A DNA stretch of 64,000 bases from Undaria pinnatifida (Eukaryota; Sar; Phaeophyceae; Laminariales; Alariaceae), in contig JABAKD010000016.1 of the NCBI GenBank assembly GCA_012845835.1, forward strand, positions 8,081,919-8,145,918. Direction: 5' to 3'. Shown piece after piece: positions 12,601 to 22,194 of the stretch. Position 1 is the first letter of the stretch, and the number at the start of each line of letters is the position of its first letter. The notes under the pieces are model-generated. The model did not search any database, was not told where the DNA came from, and worked only from the letters and a program-made list of their open reading frames with translations. The position numbers were made by a program, and so were the translations under genes.

Positions 12601-12900
12601 CGCAAAGAAGCAGGCTCAAAAACAAAACTAAAAAGGCGAAAAAAAAAAGAGAAAACAAAAAAGCAATCCATGCGAGGTCCACGGATCGATCCGGAAAAAT
12701 ATTATTTCCCCGTCAGCAATTAAGAGCTGAGAGTAGTCTGAGAGGCCGAAGAACTGCCGAGGGTGGCCGCCCAAGGTCCCAACTCTTAGTACTTGATTCC
12801 ATAGCCGAAAATCGGCAGGAGAGATACAGGAGATGAGGTTACGCGGTTCGACTTGCAGTCTTCACAGCCTCTTTCCCGTCAAAGTTGGGTTATGTTTTTG
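9621..12900. other. no gene identified; CTG microsatellites; partly TrmL-like gene 3' flank
   Basis: No frame here shows a recognisable domain. (CTG)n-type runs lie at about 11506-11570 and 11724-11752. The last few hundred bases before 12910 are the expected minus-strand 3' UTR of the TrmL-like gene. CpG-rich patches at 12200-12500 show no clear exon. Confidence 0.4.
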
Positions 12901-12909
12901 GTTTATTGG

Positions 12910-12984
12910 CTATCGTATGCTACCTTTGGCGGTGGGGCCACCCCCCCGTCTTTGCCTGTCTACCTCATACACCGCCATCGCTAC
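12910..12984 (-). CDS. TrmL-like gene, last exon
   Basis: After acceptor gccaacag (AG at 12985-12986) the frame continues [18 protein letters not shown] and stops after GSIR (stop codon ends at 12910). V...VYEA.RQ is the usual C-terminal helix of the family. The intron before it carries a very long C tract immediately upstream of the acceptor. Confidence 0.88.
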   Translation of the reverse strand, partial: VAMAVYEVDRQRRGGGPTAKGSIR

Positions 12985-15900
12985 CTGTTGGCGGCAGGGG
13001 CAAGGGGGGGGGGGGGGGGGGGGGAGGGGGGGGGGGGGGGGGAGGGGGGGGGGGGAGAGAGAGCGGGGAAAGGTGGAGGTGGAAAAGGGTAGCGACGTAG
13101 ACGAAACATTTACCGTACAAGAGCAACTCCGCCCTTTGTACAGATTGTGCGTGACAAATGGGGGATGTGCATGTGAGTGAGGAATTCTACGAAACCACGA
13201 CGCGGGCACTCCATCGTCATTTCGTTTCGTCTATGCTCCAATGGTTGCAGGTACGTATATTTACATGTACCCGTGTGTATACGCCATAGAGAGGGAAGCG
13301 GTGGGAAGCGGTGCACGATTTGTGTTTCTTGTTTTACACACGACAGGGTATCACTTCAAATGGGCGGGGGGGGGGGTTCCCACCGGACAAGGCCCCAGAA
13401 ACATACGCGTGCTGTACCACCGGCGTTCCGGCGATAAACAGGGAGAGCTGGAAGCGAGGGGACAAAGAAACAGGCTTGTCGCACACCGCAAATTAGTAGC
13501 GGAAACTACAGTACCAAAACACGCTTCCATGGCAACACTACAACAGCAAGCAGTTCTGGTACCCACCCCCCGTCTCGGCGCGCACTAGTGCGCGCAACTG
13601 CACGTGCGAAGTCATAAACCACAAGAACACGTCAAACGTGCTAACTGCGAGTGAACACGCACGCACAACACTACGCTAAAGTTTCGCAACTGGCTCCACC
13701 CACCCCCGACCCCCTTTCTCCACTTACCGCGTTGGACAAATTGTACGACCGTATCGCATCCTCGCACATGGGCAGGTACACCGCCGGCAAAGACCCTCGT
13801 GCCTCTTCTTCGAGCCCCGACAGTCCGTCCACCTCGTTTCCAAATACAAGGGCGACGCCGGCCGAGCCAGGGCCCGCTGGCACCGGGAACGTGGTCTCCG
13901 CGATGGGCGTAGACCCGAGCTTGAGCCGTTTCGACACTAAGTAAGCGCTTCCCAGTGCTGGGAGCGTGGACTCTTGGAAGGATCGCCTTCGAGACACGTC
14001 TCGTTGTTGTTGTTGGTTCCGAACGACGAGAGTGTTCCCGGCGAGTGTTCGGGGCGCGGTTAAGCGAGGCGAAGCCAAGCGGGGCCAAGCGCGCGGAGGT
14101 AGGGAGGTGGGGGGCGGTGTGTAAGACCTCCAGATTGAAAGGGACCAATTCCTAGGCGGATGGTGTGGTGATTGGATGGTTGTGTTGTCGCACGCTTGGA
14201 GTGGCGAATGTGATAGAAGGGGCGTGTCGTGGCGTTGCAAGCGATGCGTGTGGAGATGCATTGGCAGCACCCGATATTCTTGGTTCGCTTCTAACCTACC
14301 GTAGCTCTGGGGAGACATCGTACACTGTCTGGCAAGGCCGAATAGCCCATAGCGTTTGAGGCTAGGGCGCCTGTTTGTGTGCCCGCGAGACGCCATCGTC
14401 CACAGCGATGATGAGATTCCGAAATGATTCGCACGATCCTAACTGGTGGACGAGTCTTCCTTGCGAAAGGTACCCAGGTACGTTGCAAAGATCACTACCG
14501 CGGCAGCACCACGATTACGCGCACTAGGCGATCGCATAGCTGTAAAATCGTCAAGTCCACAGCGATGATGAGATTCCGAAATGCTTCGCACGATCCTAAC
14601 TGGTGGACGAGTCTTCCTTGCGAAAGGTACCCAGGTACGGTGCAAAGATCACTACGGCGGCAGCACCACGATTACGCGCACTAGGCGATCGCATAGCTGT
14701 AAAATCGTCAAGAATACGGGATCTACTGCTGACGCATAATCGCCCCTCGGTCGGGTACTATTTCCACTCGTATCGATCCCCGGTTAAGTTGCCGTTGTTT
14801 GCGATTCGGGTCCTAACATCTAGGGTCCACCCACCCTGCGGCACAGCAGTAGTAACACTACTATATATATTTATGTCTGTCTGTCTGTTAGTCAGTCAAT
14901 CAGTCAGTAGTCTAATAGTCTGTGTGCCTGTTAGTTTGTCTGTCAGTCTCGTCGGTCTGGTTGTACGATTCGGCATTACGATATACTACACGTGTTTCTG
15001 CTGCTTCTGCCGCTGCTGCTGGAGGGCGCCTATTAGTACCTAGGTATATTTAAGTTCTGCGGCTGGTGTTCTGTTTCCTACCAAGTGTATGCCCTCGGGT
15101 AACAATTAACCGCAGCCTATTCTAACAACCAGTGACAGACAACAGCTTTTACGGCAGTACAACAGTCTGCAACTGCTGCAACAACCGCTGCCGCTGCTGT
15201 GTCGATTGCTTTAGGCTCACCAGTCGTCGTGCACGGTGAGGTCCACATGCTCCCAGTGGTCCAGGCCAGCCCGTTTGATGTCTTTCTCCCCGAGGCTGAA
15301 CCCGAGCGGCCTTAAACAACGTTGGCGCACACCGCCACGTATAATATTGACGAGAGGGGGGACGAACGCGCATACATAACTACGTGTCATGTGTCATGTG
15401 ACAGACGCGAACAAACACACAAAGATGCACTGAAGGAGGAAGCCCCATTATTGTTGTACAAGCAATGAGGCATATGTATGGGCTGTACCAGCGGGAGCAT
15501 GCAGATCGGAATCCCAGGCGCTCCACTCCTAGAACGGCTAAAATGAAAAGCAAATCGGAGCGTTGGGATTTGTGTACGAATCGAGAAAATGACACATACC
15601 TGGTATTTTTTCAACGGGTGTACTTGACTTTTGTATACTCCCCTGTCTGAGCTCTCAAAAGGAGGAATGTGGCATTCGTTTGTTGTATAGATGGACAAAA
15701 TCGGGTACATCCAGTGCCTTTGTGAACAATATCAAATACTTTTCTATTTCAGTGGTCGCCACCCCCCCAGGACGCCAACTGATTGGCCAGCGCCGGCGTC
15801 GACCCGACGATGGCCACATTTCCGCCGGGTAGACCCGTTTTTGGCTACTCAACCCGCAAACGGTCCGATTATTATACCCCCTACCCGATAATGGCCGGGC

Positions 15901-18120
15901 TGTTCGACCACATTGGCCCAACGGCCCACCACGCACCATCTGACTTCCACCGGACCCCATTCGTCTGTCACCGACGAAGACGCACAAGAACCATCCACTT
16001 GATGTCCATGATTTGGTTCTCCCGACCTCTCTCTCCTTCCACCAAAAAGCCACCACAATTAAAGTACTCTTAGAGACGAGATCCGTAGCGTCGCTCATGC
16101 TTTGTCTCTACTGGCGATGTGCTGAGGTGGCTGTGTGGCCAAAGGAGAGGGAGATCGCGGTTCTGAGGTGGTTTTTGGTAGAAGGAGAGGAAGAGGTCGG
16201 GATAATCAAATCATGGACATCAAGCAGATGAGGCGATGTTGTTATGGTATTGCCCTGGTCGTAGCCTCGCAGGGTAGAGGTATGGGAGTAGGTTTTGAAG
16301 CGCAGCCTCGCAGGGTAGAGGTGTGGGAGTAGGTTTTGAAGAGCCGCATCTTCGAGTCATGTTCTAGACCGTGGAACCGGTGCTTCCCCGAATCTTCCAT
16401 ATTGCTGCATATATGGCTCATCAAGGTGGGCTAGTGTTATGGTATTGCCCTGGGAGCCTAAGAAGGCGTAAGATCTAGATACTGAAATTATATAAAGGGG
16501 TTACACATGCCTTTGAAGGCATGTGCGTATAGGAAAAAGGGGATGTTGGGTTTGCTTTGCGGATTAGCAACGCTTTCAGTTCATCCGTGGCGCGTGTGGA
16601 ACTAATACAAGAGCTTATCTAGTACAAGTGAGTGACCAACGTGGAACCTGCCTAGTAGAGAGACCTGCGAACGGTGGCCTGTGCCTGTAACAGCCCCATA
16701 ATCTTACTTTTTTTTTTTCTCACACTTTTTACTTTCCAGCTTCTGGAAAGACGTGGTCACAGGTGTCGTCCCTTCTCCCCCCCGGTTCTTGCCTTCAACT
16801 TTTATCGCGCATAGGGTTCAGCAATCCCACTGCTCGTCGATTTTTCATCGAGTGTTGCTAACTCACGCTCTCGCGCTTTCCGCAAGTCAATTTGTGCACA
16901 AGAAAAAGTCTCAACGGATTTATACGAGTATGCACTCGGCGGGGCTCGAACTCACGAAACTGACCTATACCAGGCTCGAGGATATAACCTGATACGCCAC
17001 CGGGGCGACCGGCTCTTACTATAATGTACTGAGGTGGCTGTTTGGTTGAAGGAGAGGGAGATCGCGGTTCTGAGGTGGCTTTTTGGTGGAAGGAGAGAGA
17101 GAGGTCGGGAGAATCAAATCATGGACATCAAGCAGATGGTTCTTGTGCGTCTTCGTTGGTAATAGAGGGACGAAGTCGGGTGGAACTCAGATGGTGCGTG
17201 GTGGGCCGTTGGGCCGATGTGGTCGAACAGCCCGGCCATATCGGGTAGGGGGTATAATAATCGGGTATCTTGTGCGGGATGAGTAGCCAAAAACGGGTCT
17301 ACCCGGCATAAATGTGGCTATCGTTGGGTTGAGGCCGGCGTTGGCCAATCAGATGGCGTCCTTGGGGCGTGGCGAACACCGAAAGGGAAAGATACCCGAT
17401 TTTGTCCTCAAAGGCACCGGGTATACCCGATTTTGGCCATCGCTAAAAAAGAGACTTCAAACTTCCAAAAAAAGTTGATTTGAGTGAACCGCAGACTTTT
17501 TCAAAAGCCAGGTACGCCTGCTAATCATGATCAGGATGCCGCAAATGCTGTACTCACCAACAGCACCACAACAACCGAGGTGGAGCCTCGTGGGGAACAC
17601 CTCTGGCTGTTGTTCCCTGTCCCACTCCGAACCCTGTTGACACCTTAGTCTACCGCAGCAGTTCCTATTATTGCTTGTACAAGTACATGTTTCACCTTTG
17701 ACACAATAATATACGAGCACGACGTACGACGAGGCGACTCTAAAAAACTGCTGCCACGAAATATTGCAGACAAGGTACCCTAGTGTTACCGCTGTTGTTG
17801 CTGTTCTGCCCCCACAACAACACCGACAGCGTGCTCACCGAATGAGGTGCAGGCGGGCGCTGAAGCCGAGGCACGTGCGACCGATGTTTCCAGTGTTCGC
17901 CGGAATGAGCGGTCGAAACAGGACAACGTTTATCGCCGTTTTCAACGCTCCCATGTGCTCTGTGCTTTGCTCCTTCGCCCTCCGGAAAAGCTCTCGCCCT
18001 ATTGCCTGGTCGGGGACCTTCCAATCCACAGCCCCCGCTGTACTCGGATTATCTGCCGTGCCGCGTATCCCGCTGCGACAGTCTGAGTGCTTTTGTTGCT
18101 GTTGTTGTGGGTATTCACAC
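12910..18120 (-). CDS. trmL-like: TrmL/SpoU-type RNA 2'-O-methyltransferase, spliced, 5' end not resolved
   Basis: Minus-strand exons read in order: (1) ~18082/18120-17839, (2) 15310-15221, (3) one of two duplicated exons, 14595-14474 or 14728-14631, (4) 13936-13728, (5) 12984-12910. Every junction has GT...AG and the codon phases join without a break. The protein carries the family signatures in order: [11 protein letters not shown] (N-terminal motif), [45 protein letters not shown] (SpoU motif 2), [16 protein letters not shown] (motif 3) and [12 protein letters not shown] at the C-terminus. This is the SPOUT knot-fold SAM-binding core. Bacterial TrmL methylates the ribose of tRNA wobble nucleotide 34; the substrate here is inferred. 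About 80 residues precede the core, and an upstream exon or targeting peptide is possible but unseen. Confidence 0.88.
13003..13075 (-). repeat. ~75-nt poly-C (G on plus) tract acting as polypyrimidine tract
   Basis: On the plus strand this is runs of 18 or more G broken by single A. On the transcribed minus strand it is C-rich and lies 20-90 nt upstream of the 3' splice site at 12985, where a polypyrimidine tract is expected. The G strand has quadruplex potential. Confidence 0.8.
13728..13936 (-). CDS. TrmL-like gene, SpoU motif 2/3 exon
   Basis: A 209-bp exon from acceptor cttacttag (AG at 13937-13938) to donor GTAAGTG (plus-strand cacttac 13721-13727). It reads [30 protein letters not shown] and [16 protein letters not shown]. 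These are the SAM-binding loop motifs of SPOUT methyltransferases, and RS.NLSNA is typical of the TrmL subgroup. It ends in phase 0. Confidence 0.92.
14398..14711. repeat. 157-bp perfect-phase tandem duplication, two units
   Basis: Units at 14398-14554 and 14555-14711 differ at only about three positions (gattcgc/gcttcgc, acgttgc/acggtgc, accgcgg/acggcgg). The unit contains most of a TrmL-like exon with its donor and an upstream acceptor. The low divergence implies a recent event. Confidence 0.9.
14474..14595 (-). CDS. TrmL-like gene, duplicated internal exon, copy 2 (3' copy)
   Basis: A 122-bp exon between acceptor ccagttag (AG at 14596-14597) and donor G|GTACC (GT at 14472-14473). Its first base gives TG+G = Trp, completing VHDDW. 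It reads 40 open codons including [13 protein letters not shown] and [11 protein letters not shown], and its last base plus the next exon's TG makes Val. It straddles the junction between two 157-bp tandem units, so this acceptor-body pairing exists only because of the duplication. Confidence 0.6.
14631..14728 (-). CDS. TrmL-like gene, duplicated internal exon, copy 1 (5' copy)
   Basis: A 98-bp alternative exon between acceptor gcgtcag (AG at 14729-14730) and the same donor type G|GTACC. It reads TG+C = Cys, then [13 protein letters not shown] and [11 protein letters not shown]. The phase is identical to copy 2, so either copy can join exons 2 and 4, but using both in series would shift the frame. 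Which copy is used cannot be told from sequence. Confidence 0.5.
15221..15310 (-). CDS. TrmL-like gene, exon encoding PLGF...VHDDW
   Basis: A 90-bp exon preceded by tgtttaag and followed by GTGAGCC. Its first base completes CG+G (Arg), giving [14 protein letters not shown]. It then reads [18 protein letters not shown] and ends with TG, the first two bases of the next codon. The match to the TrmL middle segment (PLGF, RAGLDYW, VH.DW) is strong. Confidence 0.9.
16241..16707 (+). mobile_element. LTR family A deletion derivative inside the intron
   Basis: An LTR start (TGTTATGGTATTGCCCTGG, 16241) runs straight into 3' internal sequence with a local duplication (cctcgcagggtagagg twice). A second LTR runs from TGTTATGGTATTGCCCTGGG at 16435 to the shared tail 'ctgtaacagccccataatctta' at 16707. 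It is on the plus strand, antisense to the TrmL-like gene. Confidence 0.75.
16735..17010 (-). mobile_element. tRNA-derived SINE-2
   Basis: Read on the minus strand, the right end gives box A (TGGCGTATCAGG) and box B (GAGTTCGAGCCCC) at tRNA-like spacing, with 'atcctcgagcctggtataggtcag' between. A ~180-bp tail is shared with the 46.3-47.0 kb copy (tgttgctaactcacg.cctcgcgctttccg, ggttcagca). The class is inferred from the Pol III promoter boxes. Confidence 0.75.
17839..18120 (-). CDS. TrmL-like gene, first recognised exon
   Basis: The minus frame is open from the in-frame stop at 18129-18131 down to the donor at 17838. The core begins [18 protein letters not shown] and continues to SARLHLI. It ends with CG before GTGAGC (donor, plus-strand gctcac 17833-17838), leaving two bases of an Arg codon. 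Candidate acceptors lie before 18082 (actcag) or 18120 (aaccag). Methionine in EHMGALK is another possible start if this is exon 1. Confidence 0.8.
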
Positions 18121-18499
18121 CTGGTTAATTACGCCGCATTTCTACGCTTTTTTTAGACCTCATTCTACAGCAGCAGCAGTAGACAGATAGTAGTAGGCTC
18201 TACTACTGATGATACTGCACATACATAGTCTACAGCACTAGTCTAGACTACAGCTGCAGATTCTATAAACATGCCTTAGAACTTAGAACGCCCTTTCCAA
18301 AAACCGGCTCCCCGAGCGGTGAAAAGAAAAAACAACACTTACTTGATGCAGCTTGGGTCGCTTGAGAGTCTTCCAAAAAAAAATTTGGGCGGGTATTACT
18401 TACAGCAGCAATAATACTATTTATGGTATGATAACGCCAATATATCATGACTATCGAACGACGCATAGATAGCTTCATTATTACTACCTGGTAGGCCTT

Positions 18500-18560
18500 A
18501 GGGGGGGGGGGGAAGGGGGGGGAGGGGGGAAGGGGGTAGGGGGGGGGGGGGAAGGGGGGG
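18500..18560. repeat. G-rich tract with quadruplex potential
   Basis: Runs of 6-13 G separated by aa, a or ta. The tract lies upstream of the recognised part of the TrmL-like gene. Sequence between 18130 and 18760 otherwise shows no convincing exon. Confidence 0.7.
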
Positions 18561-18764
18561 CGTCCTGCCCAAGAGTTTGAAGTCTGGGTTCGGCCTTCAT
18601 CGTCTTGAAAGTTGTGGGCCTTCCAATGGCCGTCACACGTTAGCGTAAGGCCGCCCTGGCTTCTTCGCCTTGTTGTTGCGTTTTCTCCCCAGTGCCATTG
18701 ATGCACTTGATACCCTCTCTGAGCCCAATGCCGTCTTTAGTCAGTTCAGGGTCTGCTAGCATGA

Positions 18765-19262
18765 CGTTTTTTCTATTTTCCTTTTTTCCTTGCTTCCTCT
18801 CTTATTGTCTTGTCTTTTCTTACTTTTCTTGTTTTTTCTTTTCTTTCCTTCTTTTTTCGCTTTCTTTTCTTTTATTTCCTCTCCTTTCTCTTGTCTTTTC
18901 TGTGTTTCACTTTTCCAGTTGACTTGCGTCTGACGTGCGTATGCGTGTTGATAAGTACTGCGTGTAATATATACGTTGGAGTCTTTACTGGGTGGCAATC
19001 GGTATGATCGGTTTTTCCAGGCGCGAGTGGTGAGATGTATGCACCAGTATGGACCTGGCACATTGCAGGCTGACTCCCGATTTCACACTTATATGTTTCT
19101 GGTGGGGGCATGAATTGCGTCAGCTGTGATATATGCGCGTACCACCTTTGGTTTGTGGTTTTCCCCTGCGGTATTCCTCAGCTCCAGAGTAACTGGAGCC
19201 TGTCCTGTGACCACGGACTTGATTATGCGATTTAATGTGAGAACAACAACAACAACAACAGA
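18765..19262 (+). mobile_element. retroposon-like repeat G with (AAC)n tail
   Basis: A pyrimidine-rich head (18765-18910) is followed by a conserved body and a tail of (AAC)6. Other copies lie at 53690-54112, 60146-60556 and, inverted, at 51300-51683. The body carries a conserved hairpin near the tail (GCTCCAG...CTGGAGC, about 19179-19197) whose loop varies between copies while the stem is mostly kept. A microsatellite tail suggests LINE/SINE-type retroposition; I see no clear tRNA head. Confidence 0.65.
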
Positions 19263-19519
19263 CCATCTCCCGACCGAACGTATACAGGCTGGGCCAGCCA
19301 AGTAGCTGCCAGAGACGTAGATTGGCCATGCTGCGCTCAATTTTACGTATTTAGGCGTGATTTTTGGACACGATGTTGATCATGGGCCAACCGACAAATG
19401 GAAAGCTGGGCGTTTTGTTTGTTGTTTTGTCCGTGATGTAAGGCCGATGTCACGATCCGAAAAAAAGCAAAAAAGCGCCTGCCTCGCGATTGCACGTGTT
19501 AGGATACGGTGGCGTCGCC

Positions 19520-20156
19520 ATAGTACCTTTTCTGTGGTTGGTTTGCCGTAGAGCCTTTCCTGCCCCCCCCGCCACACCGGCGGCATGCGGCAGATTCTAG
19601 AGCCTTTTCTGCCCCCCCCTCCACACCGGCGGTCGGCGGCAGGTTTTTGATGGGTGACTATTGCCTTGTTGTAGGTCTGCGTTTTTTTATACTGCTTTTC
19701 TTCGCGTGTTTCTGGCTCCATAGACAGACGGTTAGAGGTGTGGGAGTGGGTTTTGAGGAGCCGCATCTTCGACTCATGGTCTAGTTCGTAGAACCGGAGT
19801 TTCCCCGAATCTCCCATCTTTCTGCATATATATGCGACTCATCAGGGTGGGCTAGTGTTAAGATACGGCCTCGAAAGGCCTGTTATTATCCGAATTTGAG
19901 ATCATTCGGATGGGTTTCGTATGATAAGGTTGGCGTTTTATATTCGGGAAAGTTAGGAAGTAAATCGGAGGCACGTGCCTCCGATCTCAGAAGCTATCCC
20001 GGGCTCTGGTGGAAACGAATAAAGCTACATCCCGGGCTCTGGTGGAAACGAATAAAGCTACATCTCTACGAAGGAACGAAAGTGAGTACTCTCCGAGGAC
20101 CTGCTCAATTGGCAGACCTGCAGGGGGCACTCTGTGTCCCCACCTCTAATTTAACA
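19520..20156 (+). mobile_element. 3' end and LTR of a gypsy element (LTR type C)
   Basis: 19520-19855 matches the 3' UTR of the gypsy element at about 30240-30529 (ggtttgccgtagagcct, caccggcggt, ggtgtgggagtgggtttt). The LTR follows from TGTTAAGATACGGCC at 19856 to TTTAACA at 20156. The LTR contains a recent ~34-bp tandem duplication (tcccgggctctggtggaaac, twice in 19997-20062). No coding sequence remains. Confidence 0.75.
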
Positions 20157-20300
20157 CACGCTATTCAGTTCGTCCGTGGCGTGCGTGGAACTAATGCAAG
20201 AGCTTATCTAGTACAAGTGAGTGACCAACGTGGAACCTGCCTAGTAGAGAAACTTGCAAAGGGTGGCCTGTGTCTGTAGCAGCCCCTTAATCTTATTATA
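20157..20300 (+). repeat. LTR family A tail fragment
   Basis: Shares 'gctattcagttcgtccgtgg', 'agagcttatctagtacaag' and 'tgtctgtagcagccccttaatctta' with the 16.6 and 51.2-51.77 kb copies. It directly abuts the type C LTR. Confidence 0.7.
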
Positions 20301-20481
20301 GTAGCCTGATGCACGTGGGTTAGCGTGCTTAAAGACGAAGCAGGGCCAATAGACCGTGTGGGAGTCTTCAAGAGGGGGGCTCGGGCAGGTGGCAATATAT
20401 TTCTCGCCCGAGGAAACTCTTTTCCGTTAGCCCTCTTGGAGAAGGGAGCCGAGGTAGCTGACTCCACCTTGATGGGAAAAA

Positions 20482-20851
20482 TGTTATAAGGCTTAGTTTG
20501 GGTAAGCTATCGGTTAACCTTTTGCAAGTGGTCAAACGGACTAATACCCCACTAATACCTTAGCAAATGGCGTCTTCGACAGACCATGGGTTTTTGGGTC
20601 GTGGGTTCGATCCCCACCATCCACAACAATAATTTTTTCAGATTTTCCCCATGTCGAACTTGAAAAACACTCTCCCTGGTATCCCCAGGAAATGAAACGG
20701 CTTGGATATTGACAGGTCCGCCGTATATCCGGCCGACCTGCTATCCCGCCGTTTCAGGGGGGGAGAGTGTTATAAGGCTCAGTTTGGGTAAGCTATCGGT
20801 TAACCTTTTGCAAGTGGCCAAACGGACCAATACCCCACTAATACCTTAACA
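20482..20851 (+). mobile_element. complete TRIM with AAAA target duplication
   Basis: LTRs at 20482-20565 and 20768-20851 (84 bp each) begin TGTTATAAGGC; the left ends TTAGCA and the right TTAACA. TGGCGTCTTCGACAG follows the 5' LTR, and a box-B-like GTGGGTTCGATCCCCAC lies 30 bp on. CAGGGGGGGAGAG precedes the 3' LTR. AAAA flanks both sides (20478-20481 and 20852-20855). There is no coding capacity: it is a textbook TRIM layout of ~370 bp. Confidence 0.92.
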
Positions 20852-20854
20852 AAA

Positions 20855-20910
20855 AGGATAGAGCGCCCGCTACTATCGCGAGGGAACACCGGGTCGAACC
20901 ATTTTTTTTT
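20855..20910 (+). repeat. truncated tRNA-like sequence with T-run
   Basis: ggatagagcgcccgct, then cgagggaacaccgggtcgaacc and nine T's resemble the 3' two-thirds of a tRNA with box B and a Pol III terminator. The 5' part is missing next to the TRIM insertion. Probably a SINE head remnant rather than a working tRNA gene. Confidence 0.45.
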
Positions 20911-20928
20911 TGCCTGCCGACGACGCCA

Positions 20929-21191
20929 TGTATATTGGGCGGGGACACAGAGTGTCCCTTGCAGGTTTGCCTATTAAGCAGGTCCTCCGTGATTACTCAC
21001 TTTCTTAGCCGTAGTAGAGAAGCAGCTTTAACGTTTCCACCAGAGCCCCGGACAACATCTGGGAACCGAGGCGCACGCCTCGGTTTCATTTCCTGGCTAT
21101 CCTGAATAGAAAAAGCCAACTTATCATACGAAACCGGCCAATTACCTATTAGACCAGGTAATCACGGCTATCTCCAGGCCGTACCATAACA
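20929..21191 (-). repeat. solo LTR type B (same type as the gypsy 3' LTR)
   Basis: Its reverse complement begins TGTTATGGTACGGCCTGG and ends CCCAATATACA. It is close to the LTR at 30530-30796: both share the 'gtgtccccgcccaata' end region and 'gagtaatcac.gaggacctgctta'. No internal sequence adjoins it. Confidence 0.8.
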
Positions 21192-21690
21192 GCGTGTTGC
21201 ACAGGTTCCGGCATTGAAGTCGGACAGTTAAATCGTTGTAACCTAATCTAGTAGCACCCCAACTTTGTTGGGAAGGATGCTGCAATCGTCAGTTTTGTTC
21301 GTCAATGTTTCCCTCTGAATGAAGCCTCTAAGGGATTAACTCAGATATCGGTGACAACGGCGAGCACTATTTACAGTAGATGAACCTACCTGGGTCTGTA
21401 GTTCGGCCGTCCAAAGCGTCCTGCGCAGCCACAGCAGAGTGTATGTAGATACCAAACAGGAGCTCTGGAATGATCAAATTTCTTGCTTCTGATCAAGAAT
21501 TTCGTTTCATGATGCACAGCAGCAATGACTGCCCTCTCAATACTTGCAGAACCAAGGCCCCACAATACCTCCTAGAAATTACGACGAACAGGCTACAAGC
21601 TGGTCCAGCCAAAAAACGGGCAATATTTCCGAAAGCTCATCCGCCACCTTTTTTACGAGTTAGGACTTGAAATTTGACGCGCTGACCCTG
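21192..21690. other. no recognisable feature
   Basis: No coding frame or shared repeat was seen. Confidence 0.4.
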
Positions 21691-21691
21691 G

Positions 21692-21778
21692 TGTTGTAAG
21701 GCTTCGTTTGGGTAGTAAGCTATTGGTTAGCCTTTTGCAAGTGGTCAAACGGACTAATACCCCACTAATACCTTAACA
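21692..21778 (+). repeat. TRIM solo LTR with CTGG target duplication
   Basis: TGTTGTAAGGC to TTAACA, flanked by CTGG at 21688-21691 and 21779-21782. This is the product expected from LTR-LTR recombination of a TRIM. Confidence 0.85.
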
Positions 21779-22194
21779 CTGGCACAACATTGCCCATTCA
21801 CAAAAAAAAGTGTATGAACAATTCTAAGCTTTTTTTCCCGACTCGATCTCACCGAGATATCCACGAAAACTCAAAAGCACCAACTTTTCGTTTCAATATC
21901 GTCGTTCCCGATCAAGGTGAAATTTGGTGGAGACAATGCTGAAGATTCTAGAAAAACACCGATATAATAAGTTTCATTGCCCAATTGGCCACCCATGAAG
22001 AGATATTACCAAAACTCGATTCCATATATAAGTAAAGTGTTTTCAACAAACAATGGAGAAGATGGCATTCGTGCGATGCCCCGCTCAATTTTGAGAATTT
22101 TGATCTGAAATTTTAACGACGTATTTGAACCGCATGTGCACACAAACGGAAAGCCGGGCTTTTTTTGTTTTTTTTGTTTTTTGCGCACTGTGTT
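21779..22194. other. AT-rich, no recognisable feature
   Basis: AT-rich DNA without coding character or a match elsewhere in the window. Confidence 0.4.

Larger units (their letters stand above)
15691..17445. repeat. long inverted repeat in TrmL-like intron (arms ~365 bp)
   Basis: The left arm 15691-16056 is the reverse complement of the right arm 17073-17445 with scattered mismatches. Shared blocks include gacaaaatcgggta, ccgggtagacccgtttttgg, gccgggctgttcgaccaca and catggacatcaagcagatgg (in one sense or the other). A third partial copy, in the right-arm sense, lies at 16113-16232. The arms may be the ends of a large non-autonomous DNA element or a rearranged repeat. In a pre-mRNA they would fold into a long hairpin. 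Confidence 0.8.

Noticed and set aside
13651-13944. Plus-strand frame with Pro/Ser-rich, protein-like composition
   Set aside because: It is the antisense shadow of the TrmL-like SpoU exon on the minus strand, which carries recognisable motifs and splice sites.
20580-20625. Apparent tRNA T-arm (gtgggttcgatccccac), possible tRNA gene
   Set aside because: It lies inside every TRIM copy just after the primer-binding site and no acceptor stem or anticodon arm can be paired, so it is part of the element.
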